Below are positions 1-10,480 of a stretch of 64,000 nt of DNA, piece after piece. The notes beneath the pieces are model-generated. The model had not been told where the DNA came from. It saw only the letters and a list, made by a program, of their open reading frames with translations, and made no database searches. Positions within the stretch are counted from its first letter, which is position 1. Each line of letters starts with the position of its first letter. Made by a program: the position numbers and the translations under genes. Location: the NCBI GenBank assembly GCA_022747635.1, contig JAKTNV010000006.1, forward strand, positions 71,587,590-71,651,589. Reading direction: 5' to 3'. Source of the DNA: Hetaerina americana (taxonomy: Eukaryota > Arthropoda > Insecta > Odonata > Calopterygidae).

Positions 1-790
1 AGTAACACGAGACTTAAGTGCAAGATTGCCGGTACAGATTTGATTGGAAGTTCGCAGTTTCTTTTTCGAATGGCATAACAATGCTACTATTACAAGATCT
101 CTTGAAACGCGAAAACATAAAAGAGGCATATTAATTTACAAATGAACAATAGTATTCATGAAATAAATTCCACACTAATCATCATGACATAGTGGTGGCA
201 AAGGAAAGGATATGAAGGACTAAACATGAGATAAATAACGATCCAGTAGTAGACTAACTAAGGTATTATTTATGCTTCATCTTTCTACCGTAAAGAAAAG
301 ATTTGTTGAATCTGACGCTTTTTTATCGCTGTCATTTCAGTAAAAACTCTTTCCAAATTTATCTTGCAGTGTTTTGTTTTATTATCAAGCCGTGAGCCTC
401 ATTTTGCCGGTTTCCAAATTACATGGCACGAGGCCATTACGGCTAACCGCAAGCTGGACAGGAGCGCGATTCCATCCAGAAGCGAGTTTCAACGCAATTT
501 ATCATTTCTACGTCTTTTTGATGATTGTATATTTGTTCAACGTTCAATTAATGAAATAATCTTTCAGCCATTTCACTCAAATAAAGATACACGTGTAACA
601 TCTGAGGTTAGTTAGACATATTCCACTACGAAATTTTGTTCATTGAGGGCAATACCTTAAACATCCACTATACCAGCAGTCCTCGGAATTACTAATTAAT
701 ATTAGAGATCAGGGGCTCGTTTCTCAAAGCTAATAGGCAACAAACAAGAACATGCCAATAAAATTCGATGGATTAACTGCATAACAGATA
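1..790. other. AT-rich noncoding DNA
   Basis: No recognisable gene. A stretch near 365-480 is less AT-rich and stays open for 83 codons on the plus strand, but the translation has no family features and overlapping frames are open too. I treat it as chance. Confidence 0.6.
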
Positions 791-792
791 TA

Positions 793-1545
793 CGAGGGTC
801 ATCCGGAAAGTAGTACCCGTTCGTGAAATAAAGACACAAAAGTAAATATTAACAAACATAAAAAATTTTATTTGAAAGAGGATACTTTAAACTACTTCTC
901 AACATAATCTCCAAGCAAATTAAGGCATTTGTCATAACGTGTGACAAGTTTCTGTATTCCTGCTGCATAGTCCTTCGCCGCCAGCTCATTGAGATACGCG
1001 AGGGACCCATCTTGCACAAATTTTTGCATAATGCAGATGGTGTTTAACAATTTCATGAACAATTGTTCGAGAAACATTGGGAAAATGCTCACAGATGTCA
1101 TCAATTGTGACGCGCCGATCGTTCCTCACGAATTCGTCAACTGAGCTCACCAGTTGGTCTGTAATGACAGACGGTCTCTCCGAACGCTCATCGTCGTGTG
1201 TGTTCCCCCTCCCCATGTTGAAGTTGCGACACCACCGCCGAACAGACGACTCGTCCATTACATTGTCTCCATACACCTCCTTTAATTGGCGATGAATATC
1301 AAATGGGCGAACGTTTCTTGCATTGAGGAATTTAATCACTGCCCTCACTTCACAACTGGCGGCGTTCTCAATTTTTTTAAACATTGTAAACAATCACAGA
1401 AACAACACAGGCAATGCTAGCGTCACGCAACTTGGCTCAGAGAAGGCAGACAAGCCACTGAAGCTATCTGACCTCGTCCAGCGGCTACTCGCGTCGTCAG
1501 CACTTCATGCGGCACGAACGGGTACTACTTTCCGGATGACCCTCG
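793..1545 (-). mobile_element. Internally deleted mariner transposon with 33-bp perfect inverted repeats
   Basis: The two ends (793-825 and 1513-1545) are perfect 33-bp inverted repeats beginning CGAGGGTCATCCGGAAAGTA, and TA dinucleotides at 791-792 and 1546-1547 are the target duplication typical of the Tc1/mariner superfamily. At 753 bp it is a little over half the roughly 1.3 kb of a complete mariner. The internal minus-strand sequence encodes the two ends of a mariner transposase but not its catalytic core. The perfect ends suggest recent movement, presumably driven by a transposase made elsewhere. This is a non-autonomous deletion derivative. Confidence 0.93.
892..1384 (-). pseudogene. 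Mariner transposase remnant: DNA-binding N-terminus joined to C-terminal tail
   Basis: Reading from the ATG at 1384, the first frame gives MFKKIENAASCEVRAVIKFL and then a helix-turn-helix of the mariner N-terminal type (SSVRRWCRNF near residue 50). A second HTH-like region follows, ending in CARWVPR, the motif that in mariner links the DNA-binding and catalytic parts. The frame then stops at 986-988. A second frame, overlapping the junction near 1000-1030, carries the usual mariner C-terminus (GIQKLVTRYDKCLNLLGDYV) and stops at 892-894. All three catalytic aspartates and the YSPDL block are absent, so it cannot catalyse transposition. At most it could make a truncated DNA-binding protein. An in-frame TTG lies nine bases upstream of the ATG, but the family normally starts at the MFKK-like methionine. 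Confidence 0.9.
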
Positions 1546-1547
1546 TA

Positions 1548-2960
1548 TTTATGTTGTTATTTTTCCCACGAACGATATGGGATCGGAATAAAACAAGTTT
1601 GTCCCTACCTGGCTAGGAGGGAAAGGTGTTTTGAGCCAAGGGTAATCTGATGTGAATCACCCCTTGCCACACATTCTAGTGGTGGCTCGCAGGGTACTGA
1701 ATAATGAAAACTTACAATTTTTTCATGCAAAGCAAATTTAAAAAATTGTTTTCTTATTTATCTCGTTAAGGTGTGACATAAAATGGGATTTGGAATGCTT
1801 ACATCTAATTTACGATTGTTTATAGAGAACATGTGATTTTACTCGTACCTTTGAGAGGCGGGAATGCCAATTCATTAAATTTTGAACTGATACCCTTCTA
1901 AAAAAAACCAAATTGCAATATTCAAAACTAAGTTTGGTCTGCCTTTCGGAAAAGGAAGATATGACAATCGAAAAATCAACGACCTTTGGTACATCTGAGT
2001 GTGTCCAGAGCCAGCCGGATAAGAACCATGTCCCAGTAACCCAACTCTTCTGACAGGGCTACCACGCCCCTCGGGTCGATGACGGGCAGGGTACTTTTCG
2101 ATGGTTGCGTTTCGTGGAAGTGATTTCCACTCGAAATCTGTCCCAGTAGGACATTTTTTTAAACGACATTTTCACTTAAATACGTGATTCCTGGTTCAAC
2201 TGCTAATTTTAAACACCACTTGAATTAAAAGGGGGAGCTTACAATGGTCATCAATTATTGTACCTAAGTCCCTTCTGGACATTGGCTGAGGCCCCACTCG
2301 AAACTTGAATAAAATTTAAAATATTTTTGGGACAAATTAAAACACAAACTTGAAAAACGGGTCTCTGAATGCCACTCTCGGATTTGTCTCGTATATCTGG
2401 TGTACGGACAATGGGAGGGTATAAAGGACGAGATTATGTGGAGGATGGTCGAGTATACCTTTCTACAATGTGAGTGAAAATAAAAGTCTTTGGAGAATGG
2501 GGCCCAGTAAAGTATGACACAATAACTCTGAAAAATGGAGCCAGGGTTACGGAAAGGCGGATTCATGGGGAAAGTGTCCGAACTTTAGGCGTTCCAAAAA
2601 TTGCACAAACAGATACAATATTTCGCACTTATGATGCTTGGGCGGACAACCGATGGCCAACTATGCCTCTGATAACGCCGATTCAAATTCGAAAAATTTC
2701 GGAGGTGAAGGGACACGACCGACATAGGAAATATCGAAGGCTTGAATATTTGAAACCCAAAGATGCGGCATTCAACTTAGACCAAAATATGCGTGGTGTA
2801 ATATATTCCCTTAATTAAAATTAAAACAAAGGGAACAATGCTTCTGTATGCAACTTAGTCCACTTTTGAATTAAATCTGCGACGGCAATAGCGGATAAGG
2901 CCCTTGGACATCACTTAGATTTCAATTTTAAATAATTCGACGCCAACTCTTTTCGCCAAC
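1548..2960. other. Noncoding DNA without recognisable genes
   Basis: AT-rich. A somewhat GC-richer patch lies near 1990-2110. A TATA-like string (GGTATAAAGG) is at about 2417-2426, but nothing downstream looks like an exon, so I do not call a promoter. The 114-codon plus frame starting at 2474 has no family features. Confidence 0.55.
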
Positions 2961-3720
2961 AGACCGTTACTGCAAGGCTTCCGGGTGGCCGTAATAAATA
3001 TTTTCGGGCGCATCACAAGGAAGGCAAGGGTCGTCTTCGTGCTGGAAGGGAGGGGGCGATGAGGGGATTTGGTTGAGGGGAGAATCGAGGGAATGGGAAG
3101 GTTGACAAAGGAAGGGATCGGGAAGGGAGTGAACGAGAAGAATCGGGGGCCGGCGGCAGAGGGAAGATGGCCCGAACCCCCGTCCCCGCCGAACACGCTT
3201 CCGCTATATTCTGACCACCTTCATTTTTTTTAGTTCATCTTCCGCCTCTCTCTTCCGGATGCGCATGGCGTCATCGAGGGTGTTGGGGGAGGGGAGTGGC
3301 GAGGGAAGGAACGCGAGATCGTGTGCGAGGGTGGGAACGACGGGAGAACAAAACACACTCGAGCGGCACGCACTCCTAAAAATTTTGCGTAGGCATTTCG
3401 TTACGGTACTCAGAAGCGTGGGGCACGGCGGCACTGACAAACGGTATGGCTCAAAACAAGACGAGGGTCCGTGAACACGTCGCCATCTGCGCATCCCCTC
3501 CACACCACTTTTCGACGCGGTGAGCATTTGGCACCAGATCGTAAAATGAATGCCTGAGGGTGAGGAAATTTCTCGGAATTGGACTCCATCTTCAATGCAG
3601 GCACACGCGAGAGTTTCTCTGTTTGCAGCGCTCGCCCTCTGGGGATATCGTTGATGAAGGGATGTAAGATGTATGAGGAATACTAAATCATTTTCTATGA
3701 CAATGGGAAGGCAACGGAAC
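2960..3720. other. GC-rich, purine-skewed island
   Basis: Sharp rise in G plus C over the AT-rich flanks. The plus strand is dominated by G runs (for example GGGGGAGGGGAGTGGCGAGG near 3284-3303), with CpG present. Minus-strand frames stay open for over 90 and 170 codons, but open frames also appear on the plus strand, as expected from composition. The island may mark a promoter or be a compositional oddity. The only part with protein-like character is the short stretch at 3204-3275. Confidence 0.6.
3204..3275 (-). CDS. Possible exon fragment: charged helical peptide (very tentative)
   Basis: On the minus strand the last codons of a long open frame read LDDAMRIRKREAEDELKKMK, then VVRI and a stop at 3204-3206. 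The alternation of basic, acidic and aliphatic residues suits an amphipathic or coiled-coil helix and differs from the proline-rich low-complexity translation just upstream. AAG followed by GTGGTC after DELKKMK could be a weak splice donor. A TTTTTAG upstream near 3380 could be an acceptor. I do not recognise a family, and chance is a serious alternative. Confidence 0.15.
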   Translation of the reverse strand, partial: DDAMRIRKREAEDELKKMKVVRI

Positions 3721-3739
3721 AACGCACTTTTTGAAGGTA

Positions 3740-5370
3740 TATATTAGCCGATCGGATCTCGAATATACAATTCGATAAATGCACGAAATACATTTAAGGG
3801 CACTTTTCTATTGTAAAATATGCGTCGTATCCAAACGAGTAAAGCGTATCGTAGGATTGAATTGGCGAGGTGGTCAGTGTACTTACTTTATGGGCCTTAC
3901 TGGGGTCGGGTTCGTGGCCGAATATCGGCGGTGATGGATTTTATGTGGTATACTGAAAATTGTTCGGTCGCCATGAGAGGTACACTTCAAATCATGTACC
4001 TTTCCTATTTGGCCAAGAGAAACCAACCACCCAAGCCGAGTTCCTCTTAAACCTACCTCCTTTGCTTATAAAAATTCTACCGAAACACAATTACCCACCG
4101 ATCCCTAATGCTGAAAATGAAAACTCGATTGGTTCGACTGAAAAAACAACTTCTACCTAATCCATTACAAGTGTTTTATCCATTTCCACTGTACACCCTG
4201 AAACACTCCTTAAGACATCTGGCAAAACAAACATTTTAGATACACACGCAGCGCCAGTATCGTCAAACTCGAAGCCCATATGTACACGAGTACTATGAAC
4301 GCTTAAAAATCACAATACATTCCCATTCTAGGGGCCACAATAATCACCGCAGCGCGTGTATCTCACCCTAATAAAATATCGCTAGGTGATAACAATTCGC
4401 GTGGTTAGATAACATTCACTCCCGAAGGGGCATCGTCACAACCAGAGGTGTTCCCCCTGTCACGAGAGCTTAGCTAAGGAAGCACGAACGAGTGCCGACA
4501 CGGGCGTCCGAATTCTCAAATTCGATGGCGTACGTGGATAGCAATGGAGTAGGAAAGGGGCGGATGGGAACCATTTGGGCCAATGAAAGACAAGAGGGAT
4601 ACCCCACTAGCATCAAAACTTAATCATTATGGAAATGAGGGAAAACGAAGTGTGTGTCACACAGGTTGTCGACCAGGGTCGCTGTTGGTCCGCTTTTAAG
4701 GATTGGCATAGTTCCCACCTTCGCCCCAAGGTCGTTGTTGCAAGCATCACCTTCGACAAGATATTCATCGCTTAAGTCAATTTCTCATGAGTCCGTTAAA
4801 CTGATATTTGGTATGCACGTCAACGCAACATGGAACGCAGTTGGTATTGGTTGTAGGCCAATACATTGTTTTGGCGATTTCGTATTGGAAATAATCTAGT
4901 CATACCAAAACGATCATTTCGAAAAACATGCATACTTCCAGTGATTAAAAGATGTGAGGGTAAAATCGTAATGGGTCGACACAATTGCAACTCGTTTGTG
5001 GGAACTAATTCTTAGAGATTCCATGATATATATATTGCTCGGATTTTCACCATAGGGGTACCATCTAAACAGATTCCTGGACTGTATGTTAATCCAGGTA
5101 TGAAAGCAATCCGACGAATCCGCTTCCATTTCAGGATTAAAACCAGTCTTCAGGAGATTGACAAACCGAACCTCCAATGCATGTTAACGGATAACTCTGT
5201 CAAAAAGCCACTGTTGCGGCATCTCCTGCAGTATTCTGAAACCGAACCTAGTTCGCTAATTAAATCATTGCATTCAAAAAAAGAGTTGGAAAGTTAAGTC
5301 GCGAAAGCAGAAAAGAAACTCTTCGTCGTGACGCACCAGAACACATCACGAAGGAGACATAATTTAATAT
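3740..5370. other. Noncoding DNA
   Basis: No gene recognised. Open frames are short and overlap on both strands. It includes a SINE-body fragment (5174-5245), listed separately. Confidence 0.6.
5174..5245 (+). repeat. Fragment of a SINE body, homologous to 59500-59570
   Basis: The string ATGTTAACGGATAACTCTGT and the following GGCATCTCCTGCAGTATTCTGA align, with substitutions, to the segment downstream of the tRNA-like head at 59395. The order and spacing of the landmarks (TTAACGGAT, ACTC, GGGGCATCTC or GCGGCATCTC, GCAGT) are the same. The head is absent here, so this is an older or truncated copy. Confidence 0.6.
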
Positions 5371-5379
5371 AACTTCCTA

Positions 5380-5970
5380 GAACATGTAATGAAAACTACA
5401 ACCTTTTTGGGTTGGGGGGGGCCACAGGGTGCCCGGTGGTTCAGAAGGGTGATACACCAAACACCACATCGTCGACCTAGCCCCTACCCCGCCCACTCCA
5501 TCCCCCACGAACACACTAAGTCCGCAAACGGTGAGGAAAGTCGGTACACAGCACACGTATACCCTGCCGCCTACAGATCCCCATTCGTCATGTTTTCGTC
5601 TTTTTTTTATTTTAAATTCCATTTAAATGGTCTTCGCTCTCGTGGGCGCACAGCACAGGCGAGCACGCGTGTCCCACGCGCACGCACCTCGTGAGAGAAA
5701 AGAAAAGGAGGTAAGGCACGTGAAAACAATCGTGATGCCGAGGCTACCTACCATATGGCGTGCTCGGGCCACCTCAATCTCTGGAACGGATTGAGGATTG
5801 GGCGGAGGAGGGAGGGTGTAGAGGGGAGTTCGGGTAGCGGGGTTGGAGAGGGGACTCTCTTCCGTGCAGGGGGAAGGAATGCATGCAATGCATGTAATGG
5901 CAGTGCAAACGAAGGCACGCGATCCACTTCCCACGCGGACACACTCGGCCGCTCCGATGCGCCTATTGGA
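5380..5970. other. GC-rich island
   Basis: The first part is G-rich near 5405-5420, then C-rich with short CCC runs. The second part (5625-5960) is CpG-rich, with a G-rich purine tract around 5795-5870 and a palindromic ATGCATGCAATGCATG near 5879-5894. Open frames of 100-145 codons occur on both strands, so none is convincing. It could be a promoter-type CpG island, but no start site is identifiable. Confidence 0.55.
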
Positions 5971-6299
5971 AGGAGGACGCCTCTGAAAAATTACGAAACA
6001 GAGCTCGAACCAAGAGAATTTGATAGAAATTTCTTGTCCTTGCGGATAGTATTCATACATAATCCGGCAGATAATCCCAAACTTTCTTAAATAACGACCC
6101 TTTTAAGCGTGACAGAATTTCCGGAGCCTCCAGAATGAGTGATTTGTCGGAAAGATCCAACTAAAAGAAAATAACGAATAACTAGATCTAAGTAAATGCA
6201 TTAGTTAGTAAGACTAATAACAAAACTCAAACCAGTTTTGTTAAGCATGGCGGGATTTTTTACGTGAATGGATAGACATTCACGTAAAAAAATATATAA

Positions 6300-6301
<2 letters not shown>

Positions 6302-6348
<47 letters not shown>
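6302..6348. repeat. (TA)n(CA)n microsatellite
   Basis: About 16 TA repeats followed by about 7 CA repeats, abutting the 3' tail of the LINE scrap that follows. Confidence 0.95.
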
Positions 6349-6457
6349 TTATTAGGTAATCTACTGGTTAAGGTAGGTTTTTGGATGGCCACAGCTCTTG
6401 AACAAATATTTTGTGACTCCTAGCAAAACACAACATCCCACTCTACATCAGGTCCCT

Positions 6458-6460
<3 letters not shown>
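6349..6460 (-). mobile_element. 3' scrap of the non-LTR retrotransposon also seen at 49 and 60 kb
   Basis: On the minus strand it reads, in order, the end of the RT frame (AGAGGGACCTGATGTAGAGT), GGAGTCACAAAATATTTG, and the tail CCATCCAAAAACCTACCTTA with AGTAGATTACCTAATAAT. All three blocks match 49231-49356 closely. It shares with the 49 kb copy a TAG stop where the 60 kb copy reads AAG. It is bracketed by (TA)n tracts on both sides. Confidence 0.85.

Positions 6461-6503
<43 letters not shown>
6461..6503. repeat. (TA)n microsatellite
   Basis: About 21 perfect TA dinucleotides directly abutting the 5'-truncated end of the LINE scrap. Confidence 0.95.
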
Positions 6504-6508
<5 letters not shown>

Positions 6509-7950
6509 CCAATTGAGAGTAATCACTCAACACAAACAACCCTTCAATATTTTTAAGGACCTGAATTCAATAATTGAATAATCAATACGCCAAGGTTAGG
6601 TTTTCAATTCATTACTTTTCTACGTCTCCCCATGGAGTCGCAACTCACAGTCCGGGCACAATTCCAGTATGCTTTGACCTGCGGTGAGGAGAGCTCCAAC
6701 GGCCGAAAGGACTCTGGCAATGGACCTTCACCGATCGCCTTTTTCGGCAACCGCCCGATACTTGGCCTTCTCGTCCCCTCAGCGCACACACTCTCCCCAT
6801 ACAGAGAGCACCACGGGCAACTCCTAGAGTCACAGCGTTGCTCGCAATAAATCAAGACTGATAAATTGAACCCATAGAGCTAAGAAGAACCCTTACAGGA
6901 TAACTCGCGTGCCTCCCGGGGGAGCGGAGGAGGATTCGCGCCTCTTCCGCTTCCATCAGCCACCGTGAGCTACAGTTCCGCCCACAGATCACTTTCACCA
7001 CTTTTCTTCGATTGCCTTTTTCGTCGAGAAGATCAGCGGCTACTGCGGCATGAGAAATGCCGAAATTACAACACCTGCCCATTTACCGTATTCGACCTAT
7101 AATGAATTTAAAATTGCGAGGAAATACCATTGCGGCGAAGAGGCATTGTTGTGATGAAATCCTATGACGAAACTTCGCCATAAAAAGTTAAACTTGGTAA
7201 CAGTAATTACACTATTAATACTATCCAAACTTAGGCGTGGCGATTTACAAACTGTTCTGAGAAATAAAGGTGAGTATTTGGAAAAGGTCTGACAAGATAA
7301 TTAAGTACCATCACAAAACGAACGACTTGAAAAATTCATTTGGACGGCAAACTTCCACATTTTAGTTTATCAGAATCACAATTAAGAAAAAGGCTAAGTA
7401 TACTTGTATGACTCATAATAATCCAAGTTCAGATGATTTAATAGATATGATATCGAATAAACGAGAGAAATAAGTTCAGCATGCAATCTTTCCAATCCAT
7501 TGTCTACTATATACGAAGTCAAAAATTCCAATTACTCCACCACGAGATTAAAAGAAAATGAAACCAAAGGGGAAGTGACCCCAACATAGGGGTTTACTAT
7601 TGAAGTACATTCAGGACTAGACACAACCTCATCGAATCGCTTGGAGCAAACATCATATACTCGTACTATATAGAGTAATAAAAACCATATACTTGGACGC
7701 TAATGGCGCTTCTTTCCACGAGCAAGATGTACTTCTGAATACAAACTGCATCTTCTCTGTTCTAACCCACGACAAAATATATTCATCAAAGCAATACAAT
7801 AATAATTTTATAGGAATGGTTATCTTCAACATTGGAGGGTCGCAACTCTTTTCGTGGATTGCGAGGGATTGGAATCCTGATGAGGGGATGGGATAAAAAC
7901 TTTGAGAAGAACTGCACGCCGGATGTAATCATCGTCGATGAAACAAAAGG
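6504..7950. other. Noncoding DNA, first part moderately GC-rich
   Basis: 6620-7060 is near 50% GC and holds 70-80 codon frames on both strands, none recognisable. The rest to 7950 is AT-rich with no gene. Confidence 0.5.
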
Positions 7951-7954
7951 GCTT

Positions 7955-8420
7955 CTTACCTTCCGTCCATTCAGTGGCCACGCGACTCGGGGGGATGCTC
8001 AAGTGAGCGAGCGGCGGAGGAGACAAGCGAGGGAGGGCCGCGGCAGCGTCACAGCCGCCGCCGGTGGGCGGCCATCCTTGTTCTCGGCGCCCGCGGGCCG
8101 CTCACTCGAGGCAAGCCGAAGCGGCGGTGACTTCACGCGAGTCGAGATATAATCCACAGGGAACCCGAACGAATAAAATACCTCGCGCTATTGCTCCGAT
8201 ATAACCAAATCATGAAACTGAATCCTCGTCGTCGGAAGGGGTGAAAAAAACAGAACGCCGCAGAGTCTAGAACGAAAACCGTTCCACAGCCTCACGGCAC
8301 GAAAACGAGACCGTAACCCACCCCGGTCGCCGTCTAGACTACCCCGAAGCGTATCTTTATATTTTACGGTCCTCCCGCTTCGAAAACAACACTCGTCGCA
8401 CAGGGAGGAGGCCGATATAG
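7955..8420. promoter_or_regulatory. CpG island
   Basis: Dense CpG from about 7980 to 8150, including CGCGGCAGCGTCACAGCCGC. GGCGGCCATCCTTG (8087-8100) resembles a YY1 site (consensus GCCATCTTG, one base inserted). GC content then declines towards 8420. Together with the C-rich and G-rich blocks that follow it makes the largest GC-rich domain in the window. A promoter is a reasonable reading, but I see no TATA box, initiator or adjoining exon that would fix a start or direction. Confidence 0.45.
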
Positions 8421-8429
8421 GAGGAGGAA

Positions 8430-9365
8430 CGTGGAGGGACGATGAGTTTTTTCGCAGAGGTGAGAGAATGGGGGTTAAAAAAAAACCAACCTCCTCCCGA
8501 ATGTTCACAGAGTCGTCCTCGTCACATTGATCTCTCCTGGATCTCTTGCGCGCTATCTCCCTTGTGGCAAAACTGCAGGGGGCCTAGGGGAGCGACGGGG
8601 GGGATTTGGGTAGAGGCGGGAGGGGGGGCTGCGGACGGAGAGATGTGGGGGACCACACTGGAGAAGCCTTCACCCCTTGTTGCGTGGGGGGATGGAAAGG
8701 CTGGAGGGACGCACACTCTCACTACCCCTTCTCTTGCTTACCCCCGAAAAACCCTGGGTCGCCCGTCCGTTCCCTATAGCCCGTCCAACAGCAGCACCTC
8801 TCCCTCTGGTAAACGACCCCTCCCTTACTCGATTCCCCCTTCCCGCGCGGAGCAGGCGATGCCCTCTCCTTCGGCGCCTCGTGCTCCCCCACCCCTGCAC
8901 ACTCCCCCCTCCCCGCTTGCGGCCCTCTGGCACGCCGAACACGCGCGCCTCACCGATCCAGAGAGGGTCCCTCCACACGATTTGATGCGGCACGCTCCGA
9001 CTGACTCACTGCTTCTGCGGACGGAGCGCAAAACCAGCTTCGGGTCTTGTTCCACAGCACGGCGGACTGCCCGGATAATGAGCATGCGCAGAGGATAGCG
9101 CAGGGGTGGTGGGGGGAAGCGGGGATCGAGAGGAAAGGGCGGACCCCTTCCCTCTCCCTCCCGCTTTTTACTCCACCGCCGTTCTTCGCGCAACGTTGAC
9201 CCCTTCCCTCCTCTCCTCCTTCCCCTCCCACGCCGCTCCGCCCACCATCGCCCCGTTCCTCATTCTTCCTCCCCTCGCCCCTTTAACACCCACACACACG
9301 CCCCTCATTCGCCCAGTCCTTAGTTCTTTTCTTTCTCCACCACCCCGAAACTTCTCCCCCTAACT
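8430..9365. other. GC-rich island, C-rich on the plus strand
   Basis: The segment begins with mixed GC sequence (G-rich at 8575-8640) and then becomes strongly C-rich with CCCCTCCC-type runs to about 9365. Frames of up to 218 codons exist on both strands and give proline/serine or glycine/arginine low-complexity translations. That fits composition, not a conserved protein. Confidence 0.6.
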
Positions 9366-9399
9366 CTATCTCTCTCCTTCCTTCCCTTTTATCTAGGTG

Positions 9400-9735
9400 C
9401 TTCAGGTGCGCGGCGGAGGGGGTTAAGGGGGCGCTAAGCGGGAGGAGTCGACGAGGGGTTGTCGAGGGGGTGTCGAGGGGGTGTCGAGGGGGAGGGAGGG
9501 GAGAGCAGAAAAATGACAGAAGACGTGAGAGGCGAAAGATACGACGCGGGGGGGGGGCGTGTGGAAAATGAAAAAGGAGAGAGACGAAGAGGAGAGAAGG
9601 GCGAGCGAGCGAAGCATAAACTCGGGGGGGCGGTATGAGGGGGTGTGGAGGAAGGGGTGGGGCACGAGGGGAGGAAATACGGAAGAGAGGGCGGCAGGCA
9701 GCCGAGCGGGTTGGGGGCGACAAACAGACTAACGG
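9400..9735. other. GC-rich island, G-rich on the plus strand
   Basis: Composition switches from C-rich to G-rich within about 40 bases. The block includes a G tract of 9 or 10 near 9548-9557 and many GAGGGG runs, so G-quadruplexes could form on the plus strand. Minus-strand frames (169, 125 and 80 codons in all three phases) are proline-rich and mutually overlapping, so I do not call a gene. Confidence 0.65.
9447..9495 (+). repeat. Short minisatellite, GTCGAGGGGGT-type unit
   Basis: Four to five successive near-copies of GTCGAGGGGGT (11 bases), the first degenerate (GTCGACGAGGGGTT). Confidence 0.8.
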
Positions 9736-9739
9736 CTTC

Positions 9740-10314
9740 ATTAGGGCGAGGAAGAAACACGTGGATACCCCCGAAATACGCCCTGTGGTCATGTGGCGGG
9801 TTTACACACAACCACCATGGAAGAATATTTTTTTATCCCTGAATGCTATTCAAATTGATAAATCAATGATATTAATGTTCATCTGAGCGAAAAATATCAT
9901 TACGGAACTGAAAAGGGCTCATATTCTTAAATTGCAACTATAACATGATTTTGAATGGTCCCGTGTTTCCTCAACTGCGTTGTGATTCCCGTTTAGAGGT
10001 GCGAAATTACGTCAAAGGAATTGCGAAATGAATATAAGAATACTTAACGAAATAACTATAAGAATTCACTATTTATAAATCAAATTCGCCATCTGGAATC
10101 CGTAATGACCCATGTTAATAATTGATATAAACTTTTACACATCGCCAAACAATCCATGACTCAAGATCCGATTTTCAATCATCGAGTGAAGATTATCATT
10201 ATTCACCGAAACAATGGGTTCAGTTGTCCTTAGTAATTTTGTGCTATCGTAAACATTTATAGCAATGAATAATTTTCAATATATCTCCAATTAATATTTT
10301 CCATTTTTTTAGTA
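9740..10314. other. AT-rich noncoding DNA
   Basis: Nothing recognised. Confidence 0.6.
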
Positions 10315-10480
10315 TTCTGCAAGTCATCGCTAGGGCGTGTGGCAGGGGTGGATACACACCTGACTACGTAATTTTGACCCGAATATTTTCACTCCTTCCG
10401 CAGCCGGACAATGTTATTCTGATCCCGTATCGTTCCATTTCTGATTCCCGACACATTGAAGGAGTGAATGGCACATAACA
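10315..10480 (+). repeat. Dispersed repeat fragment with GGGCGTGTGGC(A/G)GGG core, copy A
   Basis: TAGGGCGTGTGGCAGGGGTG here matches the GGGCGTGTGGCGGGGGGTG core of the copy at 12220. It is followed by a longer GC-balanced stretch (CACACCTGACTACGTAATTT and onwards). The core resembles a dispersed repeat I associate with insect genomes, where ACATCTACAT often precedes CCGCAAGCC. Naming the family would need a library search. Confidence 0.5.

Noticed and set aside
8442..9098. 218-codon plus frame
   Set aside because: Overlapped by open frames on both strands in a GC-rich island, with no domain and no plausible start context.
9283..9811. Minus-strand frames up to 169 codons
   Set aside because: Three overlapping phases are open, and the translation is proline/serine-rich from polypyrimidine sequence.
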